From Paraglaciecola sp. T6c (GTDB taxonomy: Bacteria; Pseudomonadota; Gammaproteobacteria; Enterobacterales; Alteromonadaceae), in NCBI RefSeq assembly GCF_000014225.1, contig NC_008228.1:2604001-2668000 (forward strand): 64,000 nt of DNA, given 5' to 3'. Below the pieces are notes generated by a model, which saw only the letters and a list, made by a program, of their open reading frames with translations, ran no database searches and was not told the origin of the DNA. The translations under genes and the position numbers were made by a program. Every line of letters starts with the position of its first letter. Within the stretch, counting starts at the first letter, position 1. This document shows positions 8,143-17,918 of the stretch, one piece after another.

Positions 8143-9903
8143 ATGCAAAGTACTTATGACCAATTAGCCGAGTTAGTCGAACATCATTTGGCTGTTATTT
8201 ACAATGAGGTTGAGCTGAGTGTTACCTATCAAACATTCGCCCAAGATCTGTTGACTACGATGGGGTTTGAAAAGGACGTATCAATCGCACCTCCTTTACG
8301 CCACCACAATAATTGGACGCAAGAAGATGCCGTGCTGATCACTTATGGCGATTCAATTGAATCGCCTGGGGAGAAGCCATTAACGACCCTTTACACCTTT
8401 TTAAATGAATGCTGTGCGAAGAACTTGAACAGCGTGCATATATTACCGTTTTTTCCTTACAGTTCAGATGATGGCTTTTCTGTGATCGACTATTCTAGTG
8501 TGAACGAAGCATTAGGCGATTGGGAAGACATCAAACGGATCGCGACAGACTTTAGGTTAATGTCAGATGTGGTAATTAACCATTGTTCTTCGCGAAGCGC
8601 TTGGTTTGATAACTTCATTAAGGGCGAAGGACCAGGCAGCGACTTCTTCTACACGGCAAGTCCAGATGAAGACTTATCAAATGTGGTCAGGCCTCGTACG
8701 TCTCCTCTATTACGTGAGACTGAAACAGCAAAAGGTATCGAGCATGTTTGGTGCACATTCAGTCACGATCAAGTTGATTTTGATTTTCGTAATCCCAAAG
8801 TGTTAGAAACTTTCGTTTCAATCATTCGTCAATATTTGGATAATGGCGTCAGGCTGTTCAGGCTGGATGCCGTGGCTTTTTTATGGAAAAAACTTGGCAC
8901 ACCTTGTATCAACTTAGAACAAACCCATGAAGTGGTAAGATTACTGCGCACACTTATTGAACATGCGCAGCCAGATGTGATTATTATCACAGAAACGAAT
9001 ATACCAAATAGAGAAAACTTAGCTTACCTTGGAAATGCCAATGAAGCTCATGCGATCTACAATTTCTCTTTGCCCCCATTGTTGGTAAATACTCTCATTA
9101 CGGGTGATTGTCATTACCTGAAGTCATGGTTAATGAGCATGCCCCCAGCGCAAAACGGCACTACCTATTTTAATTTTATTGCATCCCATGATGGAATCGG
9201 CCTACGACCAGCTGAAGGCTTATTAGAAGACGAGGAGCTCACGGTACTCGTAAACACTATGCAGAATTTTGGCGGCAGAATTTCGTGGCGTGCTTCTGAA
9301 AATGGGCAGCAAAAAGCGTATGAAATTAATATTGCATTATATGACGCTCTTCAGGGGACAACGAAGGGAACGGATAAATGGGGCTTCCAGCGTTTTATGT
9401 GCGCCCATGCGATTATGCTTGGTTTAGAAGGGATCCCTGGGATCTATATTCACAGTTTATTGGCTACAGGTAATGATTACGAACGGGTTAAAAATACCAG
9501 TCATAACCGCGCTATAAATCGTCACAAATGGCAATATACTGAATTACAGAAGCAATTAGCATCGCCCTACTCCCAACACCAACGCGTATTGAAGGCCATG
9601 GGTGAGCTACTCACCATACGCCGCCAGCAGGTGGCATTTCACCCCAACGCTACACAATTTACCTTGCAGTTAGGAAGCAAAGTATTTGGTTTCTGGCGTC
9701 AGAGTATCGATAGAAGACAAAGCATATTTTGTATCAGTAATATTTGTGATGAGATACAAGAAATACACTTAAGTGATATTAACTTAGTAGGCACCGACGA
9801 GTGGATAGACTTAATGACGCAGCAACCCATTTATGCTGCAGACAGTTTCATTGAACTAGCACCATATCAAACGATGTGGATCAGCAATTTACCTAAACGT
9901 TAA
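8143..9903 (+). CDS. Glucosylglycerate phosphorylase-like GH13_18 enzyme (YcjM type)
   Basis: The product, about 586 residues, is a GH13 subfamily 18 phosphorylase. [19 protein letters not shown] is the subfamily signature. The nucleophile is D242 in [14 protein letters not shown], the acid/base E284 in ITETNIP and the transition-state stabiliser D350 in ASHDGIG. The sequence resembles E. coli YcjM as I recall it much more than classical sucrose phosphorylase. YcjM-type enzymes phosphorolyse 2-O-alpha-glucosylglycerate to glucose 1-phosphate and D-glycerate. Context agrees with that substrate; sucrose or other glucosides are not excluded. The start is uncertain between ATGs at 8128 and 8143; I chose 8143 because of GGTGA just upstream. 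An in-frame TTG inside gpgS at 8080 is unlikely. Confidence 0.85.
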   Translation: MQSTYDQLAELVEHHLAVIYNEVELSVTYQTFAQDLLTTMGFEKDVSIAPPLRHHNNWTQEDAVLITYGDSIESPGEKPLTTLYTFLNECCAKNLNSVHILPFFPYSSDDGFSVIDYSSVNEALGDWEDIKRIATDFRLMSDVVINHCSSRSAWFDNFIKGEGPGSDFFYTASPDEDLSNVVRPRTSPLLRETETAKGIEHVWCTFSHDQVDFDFRNPKVLETFVSIIRQYLDNGVRLFRLDAVAFLWKKLGTPCINLEQTHEVVRLLRTLIEHAQPDVIIITETNIPNRENLAYLGNANEAHAIYNFSLPPLLVNTLITGDCHYLKSWLMSMPPAQNGTTYFNFIASHDGIGLRPAEGLLEDEELTVLVNTMQNFGGRISWRASENGQQKAYEINIALYDALQGTTKGTDKWGFQRFMCAHAIMLGLEGIPGIYIHSLLATGNDYERVKNTSHNRAINRHKWQYTELQKQLASPYSQHQRVLKAMGELLTIRRQQVAFHPNATQFTLQLGSKVFGFWRQSIDRRQSIFCISNICDEIQEIHLSDINLVGTDEWIDLMTQQPIYAADSFIELAPYQTMWISNLPKR

Positions 9904-10338
9904 ATTGCCAAATCCTTCTTACCTTTGGCGACAAAATAAATGAGACAATGCACACAAAATGTTTCTTTATTTTGTTGCTTTTTCGCTACGCGTAACCAAT
10001 TTAACTCCATTTAAACAATTGATATTTAACACTTTTTGTTTCAACCCGGAATTTGTGTAACTGTTTTAGCACTATAACATTAAATTATCATTGTCCACTT
10101 TGTATCTAGGCCGCTCCCCCCCTTATAACTCGTTGAAAATTATGCACTATTCTTAGTTGGCATGAAGCGTGTAACCGTTTAGCTGAGTTTATGAGCGAGT
10201 TCGGCATATATATAAATGCTTCTACCCGATCTGAACCACCGAGCAAGTTCGCTCTTTAAATTTGTCAGACCGGATTCAATAGAATCAGGTATCGCTACGA
10301 AAACCTAGCTAAATATTTAGCCATAAGGAATCGATAAG
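9904..10338. other. Intergenic region before the EF-hand genes
   Basis: About 435 bases without a supported gene. Just after the phosphorylase stop there is a short GCCAAA/TTTGGC inverted repeat (9907-9929) without a T run, so it is a weak terminator candidate. GAGCGAGTTCG (10193-10203) recurs as GAGCAAGTTCG (10241-10251). The second copy folds as GAGC...GCTC and lies in the probable leader of the first EF-hand gene. AAGGA precedes the ATG at 10339. Confidence 0.45.
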
Positions 10339-10545
10339 ATGAAAAAGTTAATTGTTATTACTAGCCTACTTTTCGCCTCAAACTGTGTATTGGCACAAGA
10401 CGATATAATGGACGCGTTAGACACGGATAATGACGGTCGCATTAGCCTAGAAGAAGCCTCCTCAGATGCGGCCCTGTCTTCGGTGTTTACCGAGTTAGAT
10501 GTAAACAAGGATGGTTACCTTAGCGCCAGTGAGTTAGAGAACTAA
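10339..10545 (+). CDS. Small exported EF-hand protein (copy 1)
   Basis: A 68-residue protein with a signal peptide ending about VLA-QDD (residues 18-21) followed by two canonical EF-hand loops. Loop 1 is D28-E39 (DTDNDGRISLEE) and loop 2 is D54-E65 (DVNKDGYLSASE), each with calcium ligands at positions 1, 3, 5, 9 and 12 and glycine at 6. The mature part is one EF-hand pair and nothing else, so it probably binds calcium in the periplasm or outside the cell. AAGGA lies before the start. A paralogue follows 111 bases downstream. No partner enzyme is adjacent and I cannot assign a function beyond calcium binding. Confidence 0.85.
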   Translation: MKKLIVITSLLFASNCVLAQDDIMDALDTDNDGRISLEEASSDAALSSVFTELDVNKDGYLSASELEN

Positions 10546-10656
10546 ACCCTTATTGCCTTGGTCGCAAGATTGTAGCCTATTAAAATCAGCGTAACGTTAA
10601 ATCAATCCTAGTGCCTTACAAAGTAAACGACATTCTTAAATAACGTGGAGAAACGA

Positions 10657-10875
10657 ATGAAAAAAATTATTATAGCGGGTGTTCTCGCCCTAACGTCAGT
10701 AGGCGCATTTGCCGCAACGGATATTTTTGCTGCTTTAGATGTAAACGAAGACAATATGTTAAGTGCAAAAGAAGCCAGTATTGATACTACTTTGGCCACT
10801 ATATTCAACGAATTAGATAGCAACAAGGATGGATTTGTCTCTAAAGAGGAGTTCAGTGTGCTTCAACAGCAATAA
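10657..10875 (+). CDS. Small exported EF-hand protein (copy 2)
   Basis: A 72-residue paralogue of the preceding gene, with a signal peptide ending near AFA-ATD and the same spacing of motifs. Loop 1 occupies D28-E39 and loop 2 D54-E65 (DSNKDGFVSKEE). In loop 1 the usual glycine at position 6 is asparagine (N33), so this site may bind calcium more weakly. The shared pattern of ALD, EAS-x-D, IF/VF-x-ELD and NKDG at identical positions indicates tandem duplication followed by divergence. The ATG at 10657 has GGAG seven bases upstream. A GTG at 10645 is in frame but lies at the ribosome site. A hairpin after the gene likely ends transcription. Confidence 0.85.
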   Translation: MKKIIIAGVLALTSVGAFAATDIFAALDVNEDNMLSAKEASIDTTLATIFNELDSNKDGFVSKEEFSVLQQQ

Positions 10876-10905
10876 TTCTTATCGACGTTGTAATCGATAA
10901 AATGA

Positions 10906-10933
10906 GGTTAGAGACTCTCTATTGTCTCTAACC
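10906..10933 (+). terminator. Hairpin after the EF-hand pair
   Basis: GGTTAGAGAC (10906-10915) and GTCTCTAACC (10924-10933) form a perfect ten-base stem with an eight-base loop. The following bases are only moderately T-rich (TTCCATTTC), so termination strength is uncertain. It lies 30 bases after the second EF-hand stop. Confidence 0.6.
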
Positions 10934-11074
10934 TTCCATTTCATAGTCTAATTTTCAAACAATCGATGATAAATCTGTGACCTACCTCCCAAGTAATTGA
11001 TCACGAGACGTGCGCCACACATCTTTTAAGACATTTAACATCGCCTCAAGTAAGCAACCTTGTAGCGAGATAGA

Positions 11075-12058
11075 TTAATTCCAACTAACAACCAATTTAC
11101 CCATGGTGTCATTTCGTTCAAGGCGTTCGTGCGTCAAAGCAATATCTTTTACGTTATATTGGGTGTCGATAACAGGTCTTAAAGCACCATTGTCAAAATC
11201 AGCCAAAAATCTGTGACAAAAGTCATGTATTAAAACGCTTTTGTATTCGTCGCTCCGGCTTCGCAGTGTAGAGCCTGTGATGGTGGCGCGTTTCGCAAGC
11301 ATCAGGGCCATGTCTACTTTGTCGGCATAGCGACCGGCCAACATAGCTAAGTACACTATCGTTCCATCAGCGTTGAGGATTTTTAAGTTTCGATTCAAAT
11401 AATCCCCTGCAACAAAATCAATAATAACGTCGACTCCGCCTTGCTCGAAACATTCAGCAAAATTTTGAGTTTTGTAATTTATCAGTCGATCGGCGCCATA
11501 CTTTTCGCATACCGCAAGTTTTTTCTCAGTTGATGCGGTAACACTGACATGACAACCATCTGCTTTTGCTAATTGAATCGCGGCAAGACCCACAGCACTC
11601 GCTCCAGCATGTATAAGAACCCGCTGCCCAGTTTTTAATCCGCCCACTTGAAACAAACTTTGGTATGCCGTTAAGAAAACCTCGGCGATACCAGCGGCAC
11701 TCGGCATATCCACGTTTTTAGGCTTAGGCATTAAGTGTTCAGAATTGACCGCCACATATTGGGCATACCCGCCGCCAGCCACAAGCGCAAAGACTTCATC
11801 GCCTATTTGCCAACGGGAAGACTCGTTATCAGCAGATATACCAAGACTTACAATTTCCCCTGATACCTCAAGACCAAGAATTGGACTTTCCCCTCTTGGT
11901 GCTGGGTATTTACCTTGGCGCTGTAGTGTATCAGCGCGGTTAATACCAAAGCTGTGTACCTTTACTAACACTTGCCCCTGTTTGAGGGTAGGTTTTGTAG
12001 TATCATTAACAAAAAGCGTGTCCGTTGCCGTCCCTTCTTCATAATCGATAAATTGCAT
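11075..12058 (-). CDS. NADPH:quinone oxidoreductase, zeta-crystallin/PIG3 type
   Basis: This 327-residue protein belongs to the medium-chain dehydrogenase/reductase superfamily. The N-terminal GroES-like part has VLVKVHSFGINRADTLQRQG and ILGLEVSGEI. The Rossmann part has VLIHAGASAVGLAAIQLAK (the AxGxVG-type NADPH motif) and VDVIIDFVAG. There are no zinc-ligand cysteines, as in quinone oxidoreductases. Such enzymes reduce quinones or related enones with NADPH in the cytosol; the in vivo substrate cannot be read from sequence. The ATG at 12058 has GGAG five to six bases upstream. The open frame running to 12157 has no family match. It is divergent from rlmI. Confidence 0.85.
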   Translation of the reverse strand: MQFIDYEEGTATDTLFVNDTTKPTLKQGQVLVKVHSFGINRADTLQRQGKYPAPRGESPILGLEVSGEIVSLGISADNESSRWQIGDEVFALVAGGGYAQYVAVNSEHLMPKPKNVDMPSAAGIAEVFLTAYQSLFQVGGLKTGQRVLIHAGASAVGLAAIQLAKADGCHVSVTASTEKKLAVCEKYGADRLINYKTQNFAECFEQGGVDVIIDFVAGDYLNRNLKILNADGTIVYLAMLAGRYADKVDMALMLAKRATITGSTLRSRSDEYKSVLIHDFCHRFLADFDNGALRPVIDTQYNVKDIALTHERLERNDTMGKLVVSWN

Positions 12059-12158
12059 GAATTCTCCATTGAATTTTTTGTTTAATTTGTACCATTGATA
12101 ATGTGATTTTGCGCCACGCTCATCTACTTTCAATTTGTATGCTGGAAACCACCACACT

Positions 12159-13346
12159 ATGTCATCACGCGTTACACTTCACCCCGGTCGAGAAAAGTCT
12201 TTATTACGTCGTCACCCTTGGATATTTGCCAGTGCAATTGAGAGCACTAAAGGCCGAATGAATCTCGGCGATACCGTCGATGTTTATAGTCACGAAGACG
12301 TATGGCTAGGCCGCGGAGCCTACTCACCACATTCTCAGATACAAGTTAGAATATGGACGTTTACGCAAAATGAAAGTGTCGACAACGGTTTTTTTCAACG
12401 TCGTATCGCGAGAGCCCAACAATCCAGAGAAGAGCTAATTGAGCGACATGGTTTAACCGGATATCGTTTGATTGCCGCAGAATCAGATGGCCTACCAGGG
12501 GTGACCATCGATGTTTATGCCAATGTTATCGTCTGCCAACTGCTCTCAGCAGGGGCTGATAAACATAGAGAAAAAATAGTATGGGCGCTAAAAGCACAAT
12601 TTCCTGAGCATGGCATATATGAGCGAAGTGATGTAGCAGTGCGCAAAAAAGAGGGATTAGAAGAAATCACCCAAGTGCTTGCTGGCGACATACCGGATGA
12701 AGTCATCATTGAAGAAAATGGTGTAAAAATCATCGTCAATGTGAAACAAGGTCATAAAACGGGTTTCTATTTAGATCAGCGCGATAACCGCGCTATCGCC
12801 GCTCAATATGCCAAAGATCGTGACGTATTAAACTGCTTTTGCTACACAGGCACATTCGGTAGTTATGCACTTGCTGCTGGTGCGTGTAGCGTTACTAGTT
12901 TAGATGTATCTGACCTTGCCCTTGAAACGGCTAAACGCAACGTGGATATTAACCAGCTAGATAGTTCAAAATGTGAGTTTATTAATCATGATGTATTTCA
13001 AGCATTACGTGATTACAAAGCACAGTCTAAACAGTTTTCCCAAATTATACTCGACCCACCCAAATTCGTAGACTCTAAGGCTTCGCTAAATAGAGCGTGT
13101 CGTGGATATAAAGATATCAACATGCTGGCAATGCAGATCATGGCCCCTGGCGGCATTCTAGCCACATTTAGCTGTTCAGGTTTAATGCCCTTCGATTTGT
13201 TTCAAAAAGTCGTAGCGGATGCTGCATTAGATGCTGGCCGAGAAGTACAAATAATCCAGCGCTTATCACAAGCGCCTGATCATCCGGTCTCAACAAACTA
13301 CCCTGAGGGGTTTTACTTGAAGGGATTAATCTGCAAAGTGCTGTGA
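12159..13346 (+). CDS. rlmI: 23S rRNA m5C1962 methyltransferase RlmI
   Basis: A 395-residue protein, close to the 396 of E. coli RlmI. The N-terminus ([23 protein letters not shown]) is the PUA domain. The central [15 protein letters not shown] leads into the SAM-binding domain with [26 protein letters not shown] is the motif IV equivalent and ATFSCSG holds the catalytic cysteine. It methylates cytosine 1962 of 23S rRNA. The ATG at 12159 matches the family start. A TTG 24 bases upstream is in frame but adds nothing recognisable. The ribosome site is weak. A strong terminator follows. Confidence 0.95.
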   Translation: MSSRVTLHPGREKSLLRRHPWIFASAIESTKGRMNLGDTVDVYSHEDVWLGRGAYSPHSQIQVRIWTFTQNESVDNGFFQRRIARAQQSREELIERHGLTGYRLIAAESDGLPGVTIDVYANVIVCQLLSAGADKHREKIVWALKAQFPEHGIYERSDVAVRKKEGLEEITQVLAGDIPDEVIIEENGVKIIVNVKQGHKTGFYLDQRDNRAIAAQYAKDRDVLNCFCYTGTFGSYALAAGACSVTSLDVSDLALETAKRNVDINQLDSSKCEFINHDVFQALRDYKAQSKQFSQIILDPPKFVDSKASLNRACRGYKDINMLAMQIMAPGGILATFSCSGLMPFDLFQKVVADAALDAGREVQIIQRLSQAPDHPVSTNYPEGFYLKGLICKVL

Positions 13347-13377
13347 GGTACTATTGTGAGGCGTTATAGAAATACTT

Positions 13378-13415
13378 AACAAGCGCTACTTCTAAGGTTA
13401 GCGCTTGTTTATTTT
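13378..13415 (+). terminator. Rho-independent terminator after rlmI
   Basis: AACAAGCGCTA (13378-13388) pairs perfectly with TAGCGCTTGTT (13399-13409), with a ten-base loop, followed by TATTTTCC. Its place 32 bases after the rlmI stop fits. Confidence 0.85.
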
Positions 13416-13478
13416 CCTACGCTTTGCTCAGCGTCCTAGACCTTTATAACTGAGAGTAACAGCCCGTTATGTCTAAGG

Positions 13479-13781
13479 CTAATTCATCTCAGTAATTTCG
13501 ACGCCAATTACGCAGGTGCTGTCTTCATTGCACTCAGAGCGCACCACGCGTGCTTTGGCTGACAAGGAAGGGATTTGGCTGTTTGTTGATTCAATATAAA
13601 CGTCAACAGCGGTACCGATTTCTACGGATTGCTCTTCCACTTCAAATGACATGCCTGTAGCACTTATATCCTTACATACTGCGTGCAACGTACGACTCGA
13701 CTCATCGTCGTTAACCACAATCTCGCAAGCTGAATTGACCATCATGCGAAAAAAATTACGTTTGTCGTTGTAGCCTAACAT
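13479..13781 (-). CDS. PilZ-domain protein, putative c-di-GMP receptor
   Basis: A single-domain PilZ protein of 100 residues. Both halves of the c-di-GMP binding signature are intact: R8-x3-R12 (RNFFR) and D38-x-S40-x2-G43 (DISATG). PilZ proteins bind cyclic di-GMP and pass the signal to a partner, commonly affecting motility or polysaccharide synthesis. No obvious partner is adjacent. The ATG at 13781 is one codon inside an alternative TTG, with GGACGGAA upstream. Two other c-di-GMP genes lie elsewhere in the window (41619 and 48565), not linked as an operon. Confidence 0.88.
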   Translation of the reverse strand: MLGYNDKRNFFRMMVNSACEIVVNDDESSRTLHAVCKDISATGMSFEVEEQSVEIGTAVDVYIESTNSQIPSLSAKARVVRSECNEDSTCVIGVEITEMN

Positions 13782-13896
13782 CAAAAATTCCGTCCTAGTT
13801 TATTGCCTACTCTGTGTTTATAGGGTGCGGATTAAGCAATGTCAACGGACTTTTCTTAATCCACTCAGTTAAATATCAAGATTGCCCCTAAATGAG

Positions 13897-16800
13897 CTAA
13901 TTAGCGTCTAATTGGCTGATAATCCGTTTGGTTGATATCGGCATAGCTGTGCCTAATTGCTGGGCAAAGAATGACACTCTAAGCTCTTCTATCATCCAGC
14001 GAACTTCTTTTAATTCATCAGGTATAGGTACGCCGGCAGGGATTTTCTGCAACCGCTTTGTATACTCACCGTGCACTTTTTCTACGTTCAATTGATGCAA
14101 GCGGTCTTTTGTTGGGTCGATAGGTAGTTTTTCGATTCGTCTGGCGATCCCTTCAATGTAGCGTTGCCAATCGCTCAAACGTCGAGCACCGATATCACTT
14201 ACAAACCCGTTGAATACTAGGCTGTCTAAATGCTGCTTTATATCCCCATAAGCATTGATCATCGCCATCGGCACATTACCCTTCATTTTCTTCTTGATTT
14301 GGTGCGCTTTGGTTAGGCCGGTTTCAACTTTCTGGGCGATGGTTAACACGCTATCATTTATTTCGCTGCGAACATGCTCGCTACAGGCGTGAAAGGCTTC
14401 TGGCGTGCGAATGTCACCGTGAAGGTCACGGTAGCTTTCTATCAGCTCGTCTGTTGCGGCCGCGATGACATCATCAATCAGGGCAGCAACCTTCCCGAAT
14501 GGGTTAAAGTACAAACCGAGCTTAGCTTTATTAGGCAGTTTTTCATGCAGATATTTAATAGGTGATGGAATCGATAACAAAATTAATTGTCGTAATCCTA
14601 GCTGATGCGCTTGCTGTGCCATATGCAGCTTATCAAATAGTTTTATCGCTACCGCATTTTTTTCAGACACCAACGCAGGGTACGCTTTTACATTAAATCC
14701 ACTTTGCTTGCTGACATATTCAGTGGGTAAGCGCTCAAAATCCCACTGAGTTATGCCTGACCTTTCTAATCCAGGTTTCGCCATTTTGCTCAGGCTCTGC
14801 TTTACTTTTCCCTGTAACTGGTGCTGTAACGCCTGCAGATCCCTACCTTGTTGCACGACCTTGTTATTATCGTCTAGCACTTTAAAATTAAAGCGTAGAT
14901 GAAAAGGTAGGCTATCTATCTGCCATTCTTCTATTTCGACTTCTACGCCAGTCATGCGCTTTAACTTTTGGCTGATTGCACTTAGAAAAGCGATAGGTTG
15001 GCCTTTCTTATCTATCGCAGAGATATCGGACAAACAAGCATCCGCGTAGTTAGGTGCGGGTACAAAGTTTCGTCGAAGACGTTTTGGTAATGATTTAATA
15101 AGAGTGACGATAAGCTCGTGACGTAGCCCAGGCACTAACCAATCAAACCCCACAACAGACAACTGGTTTAATAGGGAAAGCGGCACCAATAAATTGACAC
15201 CATCATCTATATCCGTGGGGTTGAAGTGATAATCTAGACGCAGAGTTAAATTGCCTTGCTGCCACGTTTCAGGGAAATCATATGCATGTGACTTTGTCGG
15301 TGAGTTCTTAAGCAGCATTTGCTTTGAATAGGTTAGCAAGTCGGGCTGGGTGTTTTTAGTTTTGCCCCACCATTTCTTAAAACTGGCCTCGCTGCATACA
15401 TGTGTAGGAATAAGCTGAGCATAAAAATCAACCAACGCCTCTTCATCCACCAACAAGTCGCGGCGGCGTGTCTTATCCTCTAACCCTTTAATTTCATCCA
15501 CTTCTAACTGGTTTTCAGTTAAAAAATCGTCATTTAACTTAGTATCTTGATTAACCAAGGCCTCTCGTATGAATATTTCACGACTGATAACTGGGTCTAT
15601 TTGGCTGTAAACAACGCGACGTTTAGAAACTAAAGGTAAGCCGTACAAAGTCACACTTTCAAACGCTTGGACAACTCCTTGCTTCTTCGACCAATGTGGC
15701 TCACTGTAATTACGTTTAATTAAATGAGGCGCTAGTGACTCCAGCCATTGAGGTTCAATTTTTGCGCCCATTCGACCAAATAGTCGGGATGTATCCACAA
15801 GCTCAGCAACCATCACCCATTTAGGACTCGCTTTGGCAATTCCTGACCCAGGAAATAACATGAACTTGCCGTTACGTGCGCCAAGGTATTCCTTGTCTTT
15901 ATCTTTATTGCCGATATGAGATAGCAATCCAGCAGCCATCGCTTGGTGAATAGCTTGATAATCCGCATCTGCCTGGCTGATACTAAACCCGAGCTCTGCG
16001 ATAGATTTTCTCAACTGGCTTACAATGTCTTGCCACTCTCGCATACGTAAATAGTTAATGAAGTTTTGCTTGCACCACTTGCGTAATTGATTGTTGGTCA
16101 GTTCGACTTGTTTTGCTTTAAATTCTAACCAAAGCGTTAATAAGCCTAAAAAGTCAGACTCTTTATTGGCAAATGCTTGGTGTTTCTCATCAGCCGCTTG
16201 CCGTTTATCTTGTGGGCGCTCTCGCGGGTCTTGAATGCTTAAACCAGCGGTAATAATAGATACGTCTCGCATACTATTGAGTTTTTCTGCTTCGACAATC
16301 ATCCGGGCATAGCGAGGATCGATGGGTAAACGCGCCATTTGCCGGCCGATGGTGGTTAAGTTTAAACGCCCCGTATTTTTCTCGACTCCACCAAGCTCTT
16401 CGAGCAGATTAAAACCATCATTGATACTGCGTGAGTCTGGCATCTGCACGAAGGGGAACTCGTCAATTTTGCCAAGGCCTAGCGCCATCATCTGTAAGAT
16501 GACAGAGGCTAAATTCGTTCTTAGTATTTCAGGATCAGTAAACTCATTGCGATTGTTATAGTCATCTTCACTGTACAAACGAATACAGATACCATCTGAT
16601 ACGCGACCACAACGCCCTGCCCTTTGATTGGCGGAAGCTTGGGAAATGGGCTCAATTGGTAATCGCTGTACTTTACTGCGCACACTGTACCGTGAGATAC
16701 GGGCCGTACCTGGGTCAATAACGTATTTAATCCCAGGCACTGTTAATGATGTTTCAGCGACGTTGGTGGCAAGCACGATGCGTCGACCCGAGTGAGATTG

Positions 16801-17820
16801 AAATATCTTGTTTTGTTCTGCTGCAGACAGCCTAGCGTAAAGTGGCACGACTTCAGTGTGCCGGAATTGTTGACGTGTCAGTGCATCTGCCATGTCGCGG
16901 ATGTCTCTCTCACCACTCAGAAAGACTAAAATGTCTCCTTGGCTATGGTTACCCAGTTCATTCACCGCATCAATTATCGCTTGCGCTTGGTCCCTGTCGT
17001 TCTCACCGTCGTCATCTAGTAATGGTCTGTAACGCATTTCGACTGGGAAAGTTCGGCCGCTCACTTGAATAATCGGAGCATCATCAAAATGCTTTGAAAA
17101 GCGCTCAGGGTCGATCGTCGCTGAGGTGATGATCAACTTTAAATCCGGTCTTTTAGGCAGTAGTTGTTTCAGTATACCGAGGATAAAATCAATATTGAGG
17201 CTTCGCTCATGCGCCTCATCAATAATAATGGTGTCATACTGATTTAAAAATCTATCTTGTTGAATTTCTGCGAGCAAAATACCGTCTGTCATTAACTTTA
17301 CATAGGTACGGTCACTCACTTGATCTGAGAAACGAATTTTAAACCCGACTTCATTTCCTAGTTCGCTATGTAGTTCTTCTGCTATGCGGTTAGCGACGCT
17401 TCTAGCGGCGAGTCTTCGTGGCTGAGTATGGCCGATTAAACCACTTACACCTCGCCCTAACTCTAAACAAATTTTCGGAATTTGAGTTGTTTTACCCGAG
17501 CCCGTTTCACCTGCAATAATCACCACTTGATTATCGCGGATCGCATCTGAAATTTTCTGTTTTTGTTCAGTAACGGGTAAGTCTGGGTATTCTACCTTCG
17601 GAAGGTTAGCTTGCCTTTGCTCTTTTAATAACACCGACCTATCAATATCTTTACTCAACTTAGCGAGGGCTTCGTTTTTCTTTTTGTTATCGAATCGTTG
17701 AATCTGTTTAAAGCGGCGTTGAAAACGAAACCGATCCGACGCCATACACACTGACGTCAGTTCGCTTAATTGGGAATAAGTTAACGGAGCGCTTTGCGTT
17801 TCTGATAAATGTGAAGACAA
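13897..17820 (-). CDS. hrpA: ATP-dependent RNA helicase HrpA
   Basis: The product, 1307 residues, has the length of E. coli HrpA (about 1300). Walker A GETGSGKTTQ is at 104-113, followed by the DEAH box (IIIDEAHERSLNIDF), SATID (motif III) and QRAGRCGRVSDGICIRLY (motif VI). The helicase-associated and OB-like parts come next, then a long C-terminal region found in bacterial HrpA. HrpA is a DEAH-box helicase implicated in mRNA processing and rescue of stalled ribosomes. The start appears to be TTG at 17820, giving an N-terminus of normal length (DRFRFQRRFKQIQ). An internal ATG 25 codons later would trim it. Confidence 0.95.
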   Translation of the reverse strand: MSSHLSETQSAPLTYSQLSELTSVCMASDRFRFQRRFKQIQRFDNKKKNEALAKLSKDIDRSVLLKEQRQANLPKVEYPDLPVTEQKQKISDAIRDNQVVIIAGETGSGKTTQIPKICLELGRGVSGLIGHTQPRRLAARSVANRIAEELHSELGNEVGFKIRFSDQVSDRTYVKLMTDGILLAEIQQDRFLNQYDTIIIDEAHERSLNIDFILGILKQLLPKRPDLKLIITSATIDPERFSKHFDDAPIIQVSGRTFPVEMRYRPLLDDDGENDRDQAQAIIDAVNELGNHSQGDILVFLSGERDIRDMADALTRQQFRHTEVVPLYARLSAAEQNKIFQSHSGRRIVLATNVAETSLTVPGIKYVIDPGTARISRYSVRSKVQRLPIEPISQASANQRAGRCGRVSDGICIRLYSEDDYNNRNEFTDPEILRTNLASVILQMMALGLGKIDEFPFVQMPDSRSINDGFNLLEELGGVEKNTGRLNLTTIGRQMARLPIDPRYARMIVEAEKLNSMRDVSIITAGLSIQDPRERPQDKRQAADEKHQAFANKESDFLGLLTLWLEFKAKQVELTNNQLRKWCKQNFINYLRMREWQDIVSQLRKSIAELGFSISQADADYQAIHQAMAAGLLSHIGNKDKDKEYLGARNGKFMLFPGSGIAKASPKWVMVAELVDTSRLFGRMGAKIEPQWLESLAPHLIKRNYSEPHWSKKQGVVQAFESVTLYGLPLVSKRRVVYSQIDPVISREIFIREALVNQDTKLNDDFLTENQLEVDEIKGLEDKTRRRDLLVDEEALVDFYAQLIPTHVCSEASFKKWWGKTKNTQPDLLTYSKQMLLKNSPTKSHAYDFPETWQQGNLTLRLDYHFNPTDIDDGVNLLVPLSLLNQLSVVGFDWLVPGLRHELIVTLIKSLPKRLRRNFVPAPNYADACLSDISAIDKKGQPIAFLSAISQKLKRMTGVEVEIEEWQIDSLPFHLRFNFKVLDDNNKVVQQGRDLQALQHQLQGKVKQSLSKMAKPGLERSGITQWDFERLPTEYVSKQSGFNVKAYPALVSEKNAVAIKLFDKLHMAQQAHQLGLRQLILLSIPSPIKYLHEKLPNKAKLGLYFNPFGKVAALIDDVIAAATDELIESYRDLHGDIRTPEAFHACSEHVRSEINDSVLTIAQKVETGLTKAHQIKKKMKGNVPMAMINAYGDIKQHLDSLVFNGFVSDIGARRLSDWQRYIEGIARRIEKLPIDPTKDRLHQLNVEKVHGEYTKRLQKIPAGVPIPDELKEVRWMIEELRVSFFAQQLGTAMPISTKRIISQLDAN

Positions 17821-17918
17821 TAAAATTTGCTCATACTAGGGACAACCACAATGGGTGTTGATCCTAGAAGAATGAGAATTTAAATACTAGTACCGATTGG
17901 GTAAAACCCTAAAAAAGC

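Noticed and set aside
9907-9929. A terminator after the phosphorylase gene
   Set aside because: The GCCAAA/TTTGGC stem is only six bases and has no T run; too weak to call.
12059-12157. A 33-residue extension of the quinone oxidoreductase
   Set aside because: It reaches the rlmI start, has no family match, and a good GGAG precedes the ATG at 12058.
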